59,270 nucleotides of DNA, from the NCBI GenBank assembly GCA_947497185.1, contig CANMFL010000011.1:1-59270 (forward strand). Direction: 5' to 3'. The stretch is from an uncultured Paracoccaceae bacterium (lineage in GTDB: Bacteria > Pseudomonadota > Alphaproteobacteria > Rhodobacterales > Rhodobacteraceae). The notes beneath the pieces are model-generated. The model had not been told where the DNA came from, ran no database searches, and saw only the letters and a program-made list of their open reading frames with translations. The position numbers were made by a program, and so were the translations under genes. Positions 44,985 through 52,793 of this stretch are shown one piece after another; positions within the stretch are counted from its first letter, which is position 1; every line of letters begins with the position of its first letter.

Positions 44985-46637
44985 ATGACGAAAATGGACA
45001 AAATAACCGTGGCAAACTCTCTTACAAAAGACCCAGATTGGTGGCGCGGCGCGGTCATCTACCAGATTTACCCGCGCAGCTTCCAAGACAGCAATGGATC
45101 AGGCACAGGCGACCTCAAAGGCATCGCACACCGCCTGCCCTACATCGCTGACCTTGGCGCAGACGCGATCTGGATCTCGCCGTTTTTCAAATCACCAATG
45201 GCTGATTTCGGCTATGACGTGAGCGATTACTGCGATGTAGACCCGATGTTCGGTACTTTGACCGACTTTGACCACCTGATCGAGACCGCGCATAATCTCG
45301 GTCTCAAAGTGATGATCGACCTCGTTTTGTCGCACACATCCGCCAAACACGCATGGTTCGAAGAATCCCGCATCAGCCGCGATAATCAGCGCCACGATTG
45401 GTATGTTTGGTCCGACCCGAAACCGGACGGCACACCGCCGAACAACTGGCTGTCGATCTTTGGCGGATCAGCCTGGCAATGGGACGCGCGGCGCGAACAA
45501 TACTACCTGCACAACTTTCTGACCTCGCAGCCCGACCTGAACTTCCACACCCCCGCCGTCCAAGATGCCCTGCTCGACGTGGCCCATTTCTGGTTGGAAC
45601 GCGGCGTCGATGGTTTCCGCCTCGACACGATCAACTTCTACGTTCACGACAAGCAACTGCGCGACAATCCGGCCCTGCCCGCCGACCAGCGCAACGCCAA
45701 TATCGCGCCCTCGGTGAACCCCTATAACCACCAAACGCACCTCTATTCCAAAAACCAGCCCGAGAATTTCGCGTTCCTGCGCAAGCTACGCACGGTCATG
45801 GACAAATACGACGCAGCTGCGGTTGGTGAAGTCGGCGATGCGCAACGCGGCCTTGAAATCATGGGCGAATACACCGCTGGCGATGATTTGATGCAGATGT
45901 GTTACGCGTTCGAATTCCTCGCAGCAACGCAACCCACAGCCGCCCGCTTTGCCGAAGTTCTGCACGAGGTCGACAAAGTTGCCGCCGACGGCTGGGCCTG
46001 CTGGGCCTTCTCAAACCACGACGTGATCCGGCACATCTCGCGCTGGAGCCTCTCCGACGCCGCCGCCCGCGCTATGACAACACTCATCATGTGTCTGCGC
46101 GGATCGGTCTGCGTCTACCAAGGCGAAGAATTGGGCCTTCCCGAAGCAGACGTCGCCTTTGAGGACCTCCAAGACCCCTACGGCATTGAATTCTGGCCTG
46201 AATTCAAAGGCCGCGATGGATGTCGCACCCCGATGGTCTGGGAAGACAGCAACAAGAACGGCGGCTTTTCCGACGCGAAACCGTGGCTGCCCGTTGCCGA
46301 AACCCATCTTCACAACAACGCCGCCGCGCAAGCCGCCGACCCCGAGGCGATGTTGCACCATTACAAAGCGGCCATCGCGTTGCGCCACGCCCACCCTGCC
46401 CTCGCGCAAGGCACGCATGACGATCTGACCAACACTGGTGACGTGCTGCATTTCACCCGCCACTTGGGCGACGAAACCATTTTCTGCGCCTTCAACCTGT
46501 CCGACGCGCCCGCCACGATCACGCTGCCGTCTGGCACGTGGACGCAAATCGGCACCGACCTGCACAGCGCCGATATCACCGGCCCCACCGTCTCGCTTGG
46601 CCCTTGGCAACCGTGCCTCGCGCAACGCACTTCATAA
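44985..46637 (+). CDS. aglA: Alpha-glucosidase (GH13) AglA
   Basis: 550 residues, no signal peptide, so a cytoplasmic enzyme that splits imported alpha-glucosides to glucose. GH13 motifs are in order: DWWRGAVIYQIYPRSFQDSNGSGTGDLKGI, DLVLSHTSAKHAWF, GVDGFRLDTINF (nucleophile Asp), AAVGEVGD (acid-base Glu) and WAFSNHDVIRH (third Asp). The sequence pattern is that of oligo-1,6-glucosidase/sucrase-like members. ATG 44985 gives MTKMDK; the second Met, at 44994, is also possible. The operon order E-F-G-A-K is the one described in Sinorhizobium meliloti. Confidence 0.94.
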   Translation: MTKMDKITVANSLTKDPDWWRGAVIYQIYPRSFQDSNGSGTGDLKGIAHRLPYIADLGADAIWISPFFKSPMADFGYDVSDYCDVDPMFGTLTDFDHLIETAHNLGLKVMIDLVLSHTSAKHAWFEESRISRDNQRHDWYVWSDPKPDGTPPNNWLSIFGGSAWQWDARREQYYLHNFLTSQPDLNFHTPAVQDALLDVAHFWLERGVDGFRLDTINFYVHDKQLRDNPALPADQRNANIAPSVNPYNHQTHLYSKNQPENFAFLRKLRTVMDKYDAAAVGEVGDAQRGLEIMGEYTAGDDLMQMCYAFEFLAATQPTAARFAEVLHEVDKVAADGWACWAFSNHDVIRHISRWSLSDAAARAMTTLIMCLRGSVCVYQGEELGLPEADVAFEDLQDPYGIEFWPEFKGRDGCRTPMVWEDSNKNGGFSDAKPWLPVAETHLHNNAAAQAADPEAMLHHYKAAIALRHAHPALAQGTHDDLTNTGDVLHFTRHLGDETIFCAFNLSDAPATITLPSGTWTQIGTDLHSADITGPTVSLGPWQPCLAQRTS

Positions 46638-46649
46638 GGGATTAACGCT

Positions 46650-47738
46650 ATGGCTGACCTCAAATTAACCGATGTCGAAAAAACCTACGGCGGTGCTGTC
46701 AACGTCCTGAACAACATCGATCTGGACATCAAAAAGGGCGAATTGATCGTGTTCGTCGGCCCGTCAGGCTGCGGAAAATCGACCCTATTGCGGATGATTG
46801 CGGGTCTGGAAAGCATCACAGGCGGCACGTTGGAAATTGACGGCGAGGTGGTTAATAATGTGCCGCCCGCGCAGCGCGGCATTGCGATGGTGTTCCAATC
46901 CTACGCGCTCTACCCGCATATGACGGTCCGCGATAACATGTCGTTCGCGCTGAAACTCGCCAAGAAACCGCAAGCGGAAATCGACGCGGCAATCGCTAAA
47001 GCATCAAAGATTTTGCAGCTCGAAGACTACCTCGACCGCCTGCCCAAAGCCCTGTCCGGCGGGCAACGGCAACGTGTCGCAATCGGCCGTTCCATCGTGC
47101 GCGACCCAAAGGTCTACCTATTCGATGAACCGCTCTCTAACCTCGACGCAGGTCTGCGGGTCGCCACCCGCATCGAGATCGCGCAGCTCAAAGAATCCAT
47201 GCCCAACAGCACGATGATCTACGTGACGCACGACCAAGTCGAAGCAATGACGCTCGCCACCCGCATCGTCGTGCTGGCGAACAAAGGCATCGCGCAGGTC
47301 GGCACGCCGCTCGAATTATACGAGCGGCCAGAGAACGAATTTGTGGCGCAATTCATCGGATCACCCTCGATGAACCTGATGCCTGGCAAAATCATTGAGA
47401 CCGGCGATATCACCACAATCGCCCTCGACGGTGGCGGTACAGCCAGATCAGCGGTGCCGACGCAAACCGCTGACAAGGGCCTGCAAGTCAACGTCGGCGT
47501 GCGCCCCGAAGACATGTTCGCGGTCGAGACCGATCCGCTGTTCACAGGCACCGTGAAATTCTCAGAAGCACTAGGCGAAGTCACCCTGCTCTACTTCAAC
47601 GCTACAGGCGACGACGCGCCCGTGATTGCAAAGCTGCAAGGCATCCATACCGACATGCGCGGGCGGGAACTTCACTTCAATGCAGAGCCTAATAAGGTGC
47701 AAATCTTTCATAACGGCAAATCGTTATACTACCGTTAA
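46650..47738 (+). CDS. aglK: ABC transporter ATP-binding protein AglK (MalK/UgpC type)
   Basis: 362 residues. Walker A GPSGCGKST, Q-loop FQSYALYPHM, signature LSGGQRQRVAIGRS, Walker B VYLFDEPLSNLDAG and switch His in YVTHDQVEA are all intact. The C-terminal regulatory OB/TOBE domain is present (VGVRPEDMF). It powers AglF/AglG import. 12 bases separate it from aglA. It is the last gene of the operon and converges on ccdB with 39 bases between, which hold a palindrome. Confidence 0.95.
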   Translation: MADLKLTDVEKTYGGAVNVLNNIDLDIKKGELIVFVGPSGCGKSTLLRMIAGLESITGGTLEIDGEVVNNVPPAQRGIAMVFQSYALYPHMTVRDNMSFALKLAKKPQAEIDAAIAKASKILQLEDYLDRLPKALSGGQRQRVAIGRSIVRDPKVYLFDEPLSNLDAGLRVATRIEIAQLKESMPNSTMIYVTHDQVEAMTLATRIVVLANKGIAQVGTPLELYERPENEFVAQFIGSPSMNLMPGKIIETGDITTIALDGGGTARSAVPTQTADKGLQVNVGVRPEDMFAVETDPLFTGTVKFSEALGEVTLLYFNATGDDAPVIAKLQGIHTDMRGRELHFNAEPNKVQIFHNGKSLYYR

Positions 47739-47752
47739 CACGCCACAGGCCT

Positions 47753-47772
47753 CGAATTTTCTAGAAAATTCG
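47753..47772. terminator. Perfect 20-bp palindrome between aglK and ccdB
   Basis: CGAATTTTCTAGAAAATTCG is symmetric and lies between two converging genes, so it can act as a hairpin in both transcripts. It is near-identical to the palindrome at 42541-42560. Confidence 0.65.
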
Positions 47773-47777
47773 CCCCG

Positions 47778-48077
47778 TCAGAACCCTTGCATCACAAAAT
47801 CAATGGCGTCCGTGACGGCAGCGGCATCATCGCGCAAATCTGCGACCACTGATTTTAACAACGTGCGCGGAACCGCGGCCATGTACTGCGTCACCAAGGC
47901 GTGCGCCTCGCCCTCAATCTCGAACACAGGGTTCAACCGCCTGCCGGGTGGTGGGGCCTCTGATAGCGGCATCAACGGGATCGCGACGCGCGTGTTTAAC
48001 TCGCTCAGTAAATCCGATTGCACATCAACCAGATAGCCCGCGACGCCATCGACCAAATACACATCAAAACGCGCCAT
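47778..48077 (-). CDS. ccdB: CcdB-family toxin
   Basis: 99 residues. It aligns along its length with F-plasmid CcdB: FDVYLVDGVAGYLVDVQSDLLSELNTRVAIPL at the start, HALVTQYMAAVPRTLLKSVVADL in the middle and AIDFVMQGF at the end (the C-terminal helix that binds gyrase and CcdA; F-plasmid CcdB ends in WGI). CcdB poisons DNA gyrase unless bound by CcdA, killing plasmid-free daughters. Its ATG shares a base with the ccdA stop (TAATG). Confidence 0.93.
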   Translation of the reverse strand: MARFDVYLVDGVAGYLVDVQSDLLSELNTRVAIPLMPLSEAPPPGRRLNPVFEIEGEAHALVTQYMAAVPRTLLKSVVADLRDDAAAVTDAIDFVMQGF

Positions 48078-48307
48078 TAAAACTGGCGAAACTTGTCTAA
48101 TGGCAAACCATGCGCCGCGACATGGGCATTACTGCCTTCAATCACATGACGGTTCTCAGCCAGCCATTGCGCCTCTTTCGCGGCCTTCACAGCGGCGCGC
48201 AGACCCGTCTCAGCAGCACGGGACAAGTTCACGTCCAACGCCCGCGCCTCGTCCAGCAAAGAGCGGTCCAATGACAGGTTCGTCGGTTTTCGCGATTGTA
48301 TATTCAT
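48077..48307 (-). CDS. ccdA: CcdA-family antitoxin
   Basis: 76 residues. An N-terminal ribbon-helix-helix (RKPTNLSLDRSLLDEARALDVNLSRAAETGL) binds DNA. The C-terminal toxin-binding tail has the family pattern QWLAENRHVIEGSNAHVAAHGLPLDKFRQF. It neutralises CcdB and represses its own operon. Two ATGCGCAT repeats lie 38-57 bases upstream as candidate operators. AGGA precedes the ATG at 48307. Confidence 0.92.
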   Translation of the reverse strand: MNIQSRKPTNLSLDRSLLDEARALDVNLSRAAETGLRAAVKAAKEAQWLAENRHVIEGSNAHVAAHGLPLDKFRQF

Positions 48308-48344
48308 GCTTCATCCTACCAAACATGACCCATGTGCGTCAATC

Positions 48345-48364
48345 ATGCGCATACCTATGCGCAT
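48345..48364. promoter_or_regulatory. Tandem ATGCGCAT repeats upstream of ccdAB
   Basis: ATGCGCAT occurs at 48345-48352 and 48357-48364, 12 bases apart; each is itself palindromic. The spacing suits two ribbon-helix-helix dimers on one DNA face. On the minus strand TTGACG (a -35-like box) follows directly. Confidence 0.5.
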
Positions 48365-48389
48365 TAGACCTTAAATAGCGGTTTAGAGC

Positions 48390-49070
48390 CTAATGTTGCA
48401 CTGTCACTTTTGCCAAGGTCGGATCAATCCGGCGCAAAATCACAGTTAAACGCTCTAACAGATTCGTAGAAACATAGGTCGCATGAAACCTCGACGGGGC
48501 CATAAGCGTCAGTTGACCGTTCTCATATTCGGCCACCGACAGCTTCTCGACCCAAGCTGCAAAGCCCGCCGTATCCTGTGCATGAAACACCGACTGCGCC
48601 TCGGCCCACAACGTCCCGTCGTTCACTGGTGCCGCTACCGGTCGCAACGGAACCACATTCGCCGCTACGCTCGGTTCATCCTGACCGGGCTGTACACGTG
48701 CGACGAAATCAGGGCCGATCGCGGCCCAGGCAGGTTTCGTGTCGAGCATGATCTGATCCAGCGCAATCCCATGCATCGCCACCCTGCCCCGCGCAGCGCA
48801 GCGTTTTTCAACGAGCCAACCGAGACTGCGCAGCTTCGCCATCTCACGTTTCACCGTCCGCGTATCGACATCCCAGAGCTTTGCAATTTCGGTTTGGCCC
48901 ATCGTCAACTCGTCACGCTGCCAATTATACCGCGTAGTGATCAGCGCCATGAGCCGCATAATCAATCGCTGCTTATGCTTGTCCTGCCGCAATCCATACG
49001 CCAACATAGCAGAGAGTATGTCATATTTTTTCGTTGCCGCATCGCGCCCAACGGGTTTCATCACCAACAC
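48390..49070 (-). CDS. Plasmid replication initiator with winged helix and C-terminal DnaA domain I-like region
   Basis: About 227 residues from GTG 49070, which has AGGAG 9 bases upstream; TTG 49100 (10 residues longer) and ATG 49061 are alternatives. The N-terminal half is a winged-helix DNA-binding region (YNWQRDELTMGQTEIAKLWDVDTRTVKREMAKLRSLGWLVEKR). The C-terminal 75 residues resemble domain I of chromosomal DnaA (LWAEAQSVFHAQDTAGFAAWVEKLSVAEYENGQLTLMAPSRFHATYVSTNLLERL), the helicase-recruiting and self-association module. This fits the DnaA-like plasmid replicases described for Rhodobacteraceae. AAA+ and DnaA-box-binding domains are absent. It is divergent from parAB, with the putative origin between. 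Confidence 0.85.
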   Translation of the reverse strand: MLVMKPVGRDAATKKYDILSAMLAYGLRQDKHKQRLIMRLMALITTRYNWQRDELTMGQTEIAKLWDVDTRTVKREMAKLRSLGWLVEKRCAARGRVAMHGIALDQIMLDTKPAWAAIGPDFVARVQPGQDEPSVAANVVPLRPVAAPVNDGTLWAEAQSVFHAQDTAGFAAWVEKLSVAEYENGQLTLMAPSRFHATYVSTNLLERLTVILRRIDPTLAKVTVQH

Positions 49071-49213
49071 GACTGGTGTCTCCTGCTCTGCGACCGCCAA
49101 TTGGTCGTTTGTTCCCTCGGGGTCTTTGCCGCCCCATTTTGCCAGTATCGGTTGTTTGCCAACGCTGATCCAGCAATTGGATGTATTTGCGTCCGAAACT
49201 CCGATTCTGTCAA

Positions 49214-49336
49214 GTGACTAATCCGCAGTCACTGTTTTGGGATCTGTTTCTTATTCAAATATTTATATTTAGATTAGGTATATTGGTAATGGGTGACATT
49301 CAGGCTGTCACCCCATTCGATACTTTTGTCACCCCA
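49214..49336. repeat. Iteron-like repeats in the putative origin
   Basis: TGTCACCCCA occurs directly at 49306-49315 and 49327-49336, 21 bases apart (two helical turns). An inverted copy, TGGGTGACA, lies at 49290-49298 and forms a hairpin with the first. A separate inverted repeat GTGACT...AGTCAC spans 49214-49232. An A+T-rich stretch lies between. Likely initiator binding sites. Confidence 0.55.
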
Positions 49337-49468
49337 ATGATGCAGTCTCTAACTAAGCTGTCCCCTCAAATTTCCGTCAGACCGTGGCATTTATCGGGGC
49401 GCGTGGCGTGCCATCCATCACCGTTCCGATTCGCCAGTAAACCAAGGCCAGACGTTCGTTTTCAACGT

Positions 49469-49509
49469 TTTGCACTTTTCAGTAAAAACCATTTTACGAA
49501 TTGTGCAAA
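49469..49509. promoter_or_regulatory. Nested inverted repeats upstream of parA
   Basis: TTTGCAC (49469-49475) and GTGCAAA (49503-49509) enclose a second dyad, GTAAAA (49482-49487) with TTTTAC (49492-49497). It lies 55-95 bases before the parA ATG. It may be the parAB promoter operator, where ParA-type proteins autoregulate. Confidence 0.45.
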
Positions 49510-49563
49510 TTCAGCGTAAATACAGAATATACAGTTTTTTACGTCCCGAAGAAGGCCGACACC

Positions 49564-50871
49564 ATGTTTACCCATGACCACCTCGCTGAACTTCAGTCCA
49601 AATCGCTCAAGATGCAAAGCTTCATCAGGCAGCAGACATTCTCGCCTGAGAATGAAAAATCGCTGCGCCGCTTTTCATCTTGGGAGGTGTCCGAACTGAT
49701 CTTCAAGATCAATCAGTCCACCTTCCGTGGTCGCCTCGTAGCAGAGCCCGATCTTCCCGGCGGCGAGGTTGAACCCGATGGTCGTCAAAGATGGTTTAGC
49801 CTTGATGAAATCAACGAACTCCGTCGTAAAATGAAGATTAACCGCAAGTCGCTGATGCCCAAGCGTCCGGCGAACAAACGTGCCTTTCGTGTGGCCATTG
49901 CGAACTTCAAAGGCGGCGCTGGCAAATCCACTGTCGCGCTTCACCTTGCACATGCGGCAGCGCTCGACGGCTACCGCGTCCTTTGCGTTGACTTTGATCC
50001 GCAAGCCACGTTGTCTCACTCGATGGGGTTAAATGACGTGGCCGAAGATCACACCGTCTGGGGGATTATGGCCCGCGATCTGGTCCGTGAAACCGACCGG
50101 ATGAACAACGCCGCGCAAGGTGCGGAAAGCGGGACCGCCCTGCCCCAGCGCCGGATCCCGTCCAGCATTCGCGATATGGGTCTGGACACGCTGCGCGTCA
50201 CAGACTTTATCAAGCCCACCGCATGGCCGACAATCGACGTGATTCCCAGTTGCGCCAACGCGGCTTTCGTCGAATTTGCCTCGGCTCAATACCGGCACCT
50301 AAACCCCGAATGGACGTTCTTTGCTGCCGTCTCGCGTTACCTGGACAGCCTAGCCGATGACGCCTACGACCTGATCGTTTTTGACTGCCCGCCGGCTATC
50401 GGTTACCAGTCGATGAACGCGGTCTTCGCCGCCGACATGCTCTACGTGCCATCCGGCCCCGGCTACTGGGAATACGACAGCACGACGTCTTTCATCGGTC
50501 AATTATCCGAAGCATTAGGCGACCTGACCGAAGGTTTCGGCAACAAGTTACCCGCAGGGAAAACGTCATTGCCAAAGTCATTCGCGAACATCAAATTCTT
50601 GATGACCCGCTACGAGCCGGGCAATGATTTGCACCGCGCGATGTATGATGCATTTCGTAAGGTTTTTGGTGAACACTTGGCCGAGCACCCGATTGAAATG
50701 ACACGCGCGGTAGAGCAATCAGGTCGTTTCCTGAGTTCGGTCTACGAGATCGACTACCGCGATATGACACGGGAAACATGGCGGCGCGCACGCGATACAT
50801 TTGATCGGGCGTACCTCGAATTTAAGGATAATGTGCTGGCCGCATGGGACACGTTGGAGGACACGAAATGA
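49564..50871 (+). CDS. parA: ParA-type plasmid partition ATPase
   Basis: 435 residues from ATG 49564; the frame is open to 49501, but this start gives a sensible N-terminus. Residues 1-100 are an extended DNA-binding region (MerR/winged-helix-like: RRFSSWEVSELIFKINQSTFRGRLVAEPDLPG). The deviant Walker A KGGAGKST lies at 116-123, then VDFDPQATLS and DLIVFDCPPAIGYQSMNAVFAADMLYVPSGP. This is the large (type Ia/RepA-like) ParA. It positions plasmid copies on the nucleoid with ParB and represses the par operon. Its TGA overlaps the parB ATG (ATGA). Confidence 0.94.
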   Translation: MFTHDHLAELQSKSLKMQSFIRQQTFSPENEKSLRRFSSWEVSELIFKINQSTFRGRLVAEPDLPGGEVEPDGRQRWFSLDEINELRRKMKINRKSLMPKRPANKRAFRVAIANFKGGAGKSTVALHLAHAAALDGYRVLCVDFDPQATLSHSMGLNDVAEDHTVWGIMARDLVRETDRMNNAAQGAESGTALPQRRIPSSIRDMGLDTLRVTDFIKPTAWPTIDVIPSCANAAFVEFASAQYRHLNPEWTFFAAVSRYLDSLADDAYDLIVFDCPPAIGYQSMNAVFAADMLYVPSGPGYWEYDSTTSFIGQLSEALGDLTEGFGNKLPAGKTSLPKSFANIKFLMTRYEPGNDLHRAMYDAFRKVFGEHLAEHPIEMTRAVEQSGRFLSSVYEIDYRDMTRETWRRARDTFDRAYLEFKDNVLAAWDTLEDTK

Positions 50872-51965
50872 GCAAAAAGCGTCGCGTTTTTGACATCGAT
50901 TTACCTGACGAACCAGAGACCTTCCCCGCGGGGAAGGTTTCAAATAGTGAAACTAAGCGTCGTGGACCGATGGCCGCAGCGATCACAGAAAACGCCGATA
51001 GCGTGCGGGATCGTGGTGAAGTAGAGGCACAGATTAGGGCTGAAAACGACCAGCTTGCGCACGAACATGTGCGGCTAAAGCGGCTTGGTCTGATCACAGA
51101 TTTGATCCCGCTCGATCAGATCGAAACCTTTAAGCTGACCCGTGATAGATCGCCGGGTGATGATTTCGAGCTGAAAGAACTGATCACTTCGATCAAGGAT
51201 ATCGGCCTGTCGAACCCGATCCGCGTAGAGCCGCGCAGCGACGGGAAATTTGAACTTGTTCAAGGCTTCCGGCGCTTGGCGGCTTATAAGGCATTGCTAG
51301 CGCAGACAAATAACGCCGACACATACGGCGCTATTCCTGCTGCGATCTTTGCGCAGGGTGAAAATCTAGAGACGTTGTATCGTCGGATGGTGGATGAAAA
51401 CTTGATCCGCAAGGACATCTCATTCGCTGAGATGGCCAAGCTCGCGATCACATATGCCGCCGATCCAGAGACCGAATTGCAAGATGCGGACAAGGCTGTT
51501 GGGGTGCTATTTCAGTCGGCGAGCTACCAGAAACGCAGCTACATCCGGACCTTTATCAAAGTGGTCGAACCGCTATGGAAAGACCTGCGTTTTGCCGAAG
51601 ACATGCCGCGTGCATTGGGCGTCGCACTCGCGGCGCAAATCGAAGAAGTCCCCGGAACAGTCCGCGCAATTCAGGCCGAGCTCAAGGACTGGGATAACCG
51701 ATCTGTCGCTGATGAGTTAGAGGTTTTGCGCCGCTTCACCGCAGGGCAAACCGACGCGAAACCACGCGCGACAGGCAAGCCAAAAGTCACGCCACCCGGA
51801 GCGGTCAAAGCTAAGACGTCGTTCCAAATGCGCAGGCCGCAGGGGCAGGTCAAATGCGTCGCGGGTGCCGGGCGATTAGAGATCCGGTTAGACAAAGATT
51901 TCTCAACCGTGGATCGTCGCAAGCTAGAAATGGCAGTGCAAGCACTGCTCGACAGACTGGACTGA
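50868..51965 (+). CDS. parB: ParB-family partition protein
   Basis: 365 residues. ATG 50868 overlaps the parA stop and has GGAGG 7 bases upstream. The ParB N-terminal domain lies at about 65-180: LIPLDQIETFKLTRDRSPGDDFELKELITSIKDIGLSNPIRVEPRSDGKFELVQGFRRLAAYKAL with MVDENLIRKDISFAEMAKLAI. A helix-turn-helix region and a C-terminal dimerisation part follow. The gene contains one copy of a perfect palindrome (50919-50938) near its start, read as residues TFPAGKV; a second copy lies 14 bases after the stop. These are likely parS sites. Confidence 0.93.
   Translation: MSKKRRVFDIDLPDEPETFPAGKVSNSETKRRGPMAAAITENADSVRDRGEVEAQIRAENDQLAHEHVRLKRLGLITDLIPLDQIETFKLTRDRSPGDDFELKELITSIKDIGLSNPIRVEPRSDGKFELVQGFRRLAAYKALLAQTNNADTYGAIPAAIFAQGENLETLYRRMVDENLIRKDISFAEMAKLAITYAADPETELQDADKAVGVLFQSASYQKRSYIRTFIKVVEPLWKDLRFAEDMPRALGVALAAQIEEVPGTVRAIQAELKDWDNRSVADELEVLRRFTAGQTDAKPRATGKPKVTPPGAVKAKTSFQMRRPQGQVKCVAGAGRLEIRLDKDFSTVDRRKLEMAVQALLDRLD
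50919..50938. promoter_or_regulatory. parS-like palindrome inside parB
   Basis: ACCTTCCCCGCGGGGAAGGT is a perfect 20-bp palindrome within codons 17-24 of parB. The same 20 bases recur at 51981-52000. Two identical long palindromes flanking the body of parB are best explained as partition (centromere) sites. Confidence 0.75.
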
Positions 51966-51978
51966 GTTCCAACATTTG

Positions 51979-52002
51979 AAACCTTCCCCGCGGGGAAGGT
52001 TT
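51979..52002. promoter_or_regulatory. parS-like palindrome after parB, also a possible terminator
   Basis: The same 20-bp core as in parB, here extended by AA/TT to a perfect 24-bp palindrome. It starts 14 bases after the parB stop and is followed by TTCT, so the transcript would form a G+C-rich hairpin with a short U run. Probably parS and terminator in one. Confidence 0.75.
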
Positions 52003-52065
52003 TTCTATTTGGGGTGAAAAGCCGACCCTGAATTGTATGATAAGAGACGACATAGGACCAAACGA

Positions 52066-52728
52066 ATGACGTATGTTTTCCCACCTGAACCCACCGCGTC
52101 ACTGCCGATTGAAGGCAGCGATCACGCCTTCCCGGTGCGCCGCATCTTCTGCGTCGGGCGAAATTACGCCGCACATGCTGCTGAAATGGGCGGTGAAGTT
52201 GACCGCGAAGCACCGTGGTATTTCACGAAATCGCCGTACTCGCTCGCGCGAAGCGGACAGAAATTACCCTACCCACAGGGCACGCAAAACTATCACCACG
52301 AGGTCGAATTTGTCGTGGCGTTGGGCGAGGGCGCGCGCGTCTTTGGCTACGCTTGCGGCCTCGACATGACGCGCCGTGATTTACAGCAGGTCGGCAAGGA
52401 TAACAGGCGGCCTTGGGACCTTGGGAAAGACGTCGAGAACAGTGCCGTGATCGGCGCGATAACCCCTGCGGATGCGTTCGGCGCGGTCACAGATCAAGCC
52501 ATTTCCTTGTCCGTGAGTGGCGAGGAACGGCAGGCAGGGCTGTTGTCGGATATGGTCTGGTCGGTGCCTGAAATCATCGCGCACTTGTCCGGCTTTTACA
52601 CGCTTGGGGCGGGCGACATCATTATGACAGGGACGCCGTCTGGCGTTGGTCCGGTTGTGGTTGGCGATAGGTTGACGGGGACCGTTAACGGACTGGTCCC
52701 TGTAGCGTTAACTTTAACTGCGGATTAA
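52066..52728 (+). CDS. Fumarylacetoacetate hydrolase (FAH) family protein
   Basis: 220 residues from ATG 52066 (MTYVFPPEPTASLP). FAH fold features: IFCVGRNYAAHAAEMG, WYFTKSPYSLA, YHHEVEFVVALG (metal-binding ExE), GYACGLDMTRRDLQ, DIIMTGTPSGVGPVVVGDRL. It is most like the short, single-domain fumarylpyruvate/acylpyruvate hydrolase branch, cytoplasmic and Mg-dependent, which cuts 3-acylpyruvates. The exact substrate is not determinable. It precedes the aldehyde dehydrogenase gene by 65 bases that contain a palindrome and a terminator-like hairpin, so the two may not be one transcript. Confidence 0.88.
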   Translation: MTYVFPPEPTASLPIEGSDHAFPVRRIFCVGRNYAAHAAEMGGEVDREAPWYFTKSPYSLARSGQKLPYPQGTQNYHHEVEFVVALGEGARVFGYACGLDMTRRDLQQVGKDNRRPWDLGKDVENSAVIGAITPADAFGAVTDQAISLSVSGEERQAGLLSDMVWSVPEIIAHLSGFYTLGAGDIIMTGTPSGVGPVVVGDRLTGTVNGLVPVALTLTAD

Positions 52729-52740
52729 TGTATACATTAA
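52725..52740. promoter_or_regulatory. GntR-type operator-like palindrome upstream of the aldehyde dehydrogenase gene
   Basis: TTAATGTATACATTAA is a perfect 16-bp palindrome with a GTATAC core, the type bound by many GntR-family regulators. It overlaps the stop of the FAH gene and lies about 55 bases before the aldehyde dehydrogenase ATG. The core AATGTATAC recurs before gnd (56422). Confidence 0.55.
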
Positions 52741-52763
52741 CGGCGATCGCTGTCCGCCGTTAA
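52737..52763 (+). terminator. Terminator-like hairpin after the FAH gene
   Basis: TTAACGGCG (52737-52745) pairs with CGCCGTTAA (52755-52763), 9-base loop, followed by CTTTTA. Short T run; it could be a weak terminator. It partly overlaps the preceding operator-like palindrome. Confidence 0.55.
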
Positions 52764-52793
52764 CTTTTAGCCGAAACGAATAGGAATGCCGGA

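Larger units (their letters stand above)
49071..49563. other. Intergenic region between initiator gene and parA, putative origin of replication
   Basis: About 490 bases without a convincing gene. It contains an A+T-rich tract (about 49240-49290), inverted and direct repeats (49214-49336) and a nested dyad before parA (49469-49509). Its place between divergent rep and par genes is typical for oriV and the two promoters. No perfect DnaA box (TTATNCACA) is seen. Confidence 0.6.
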
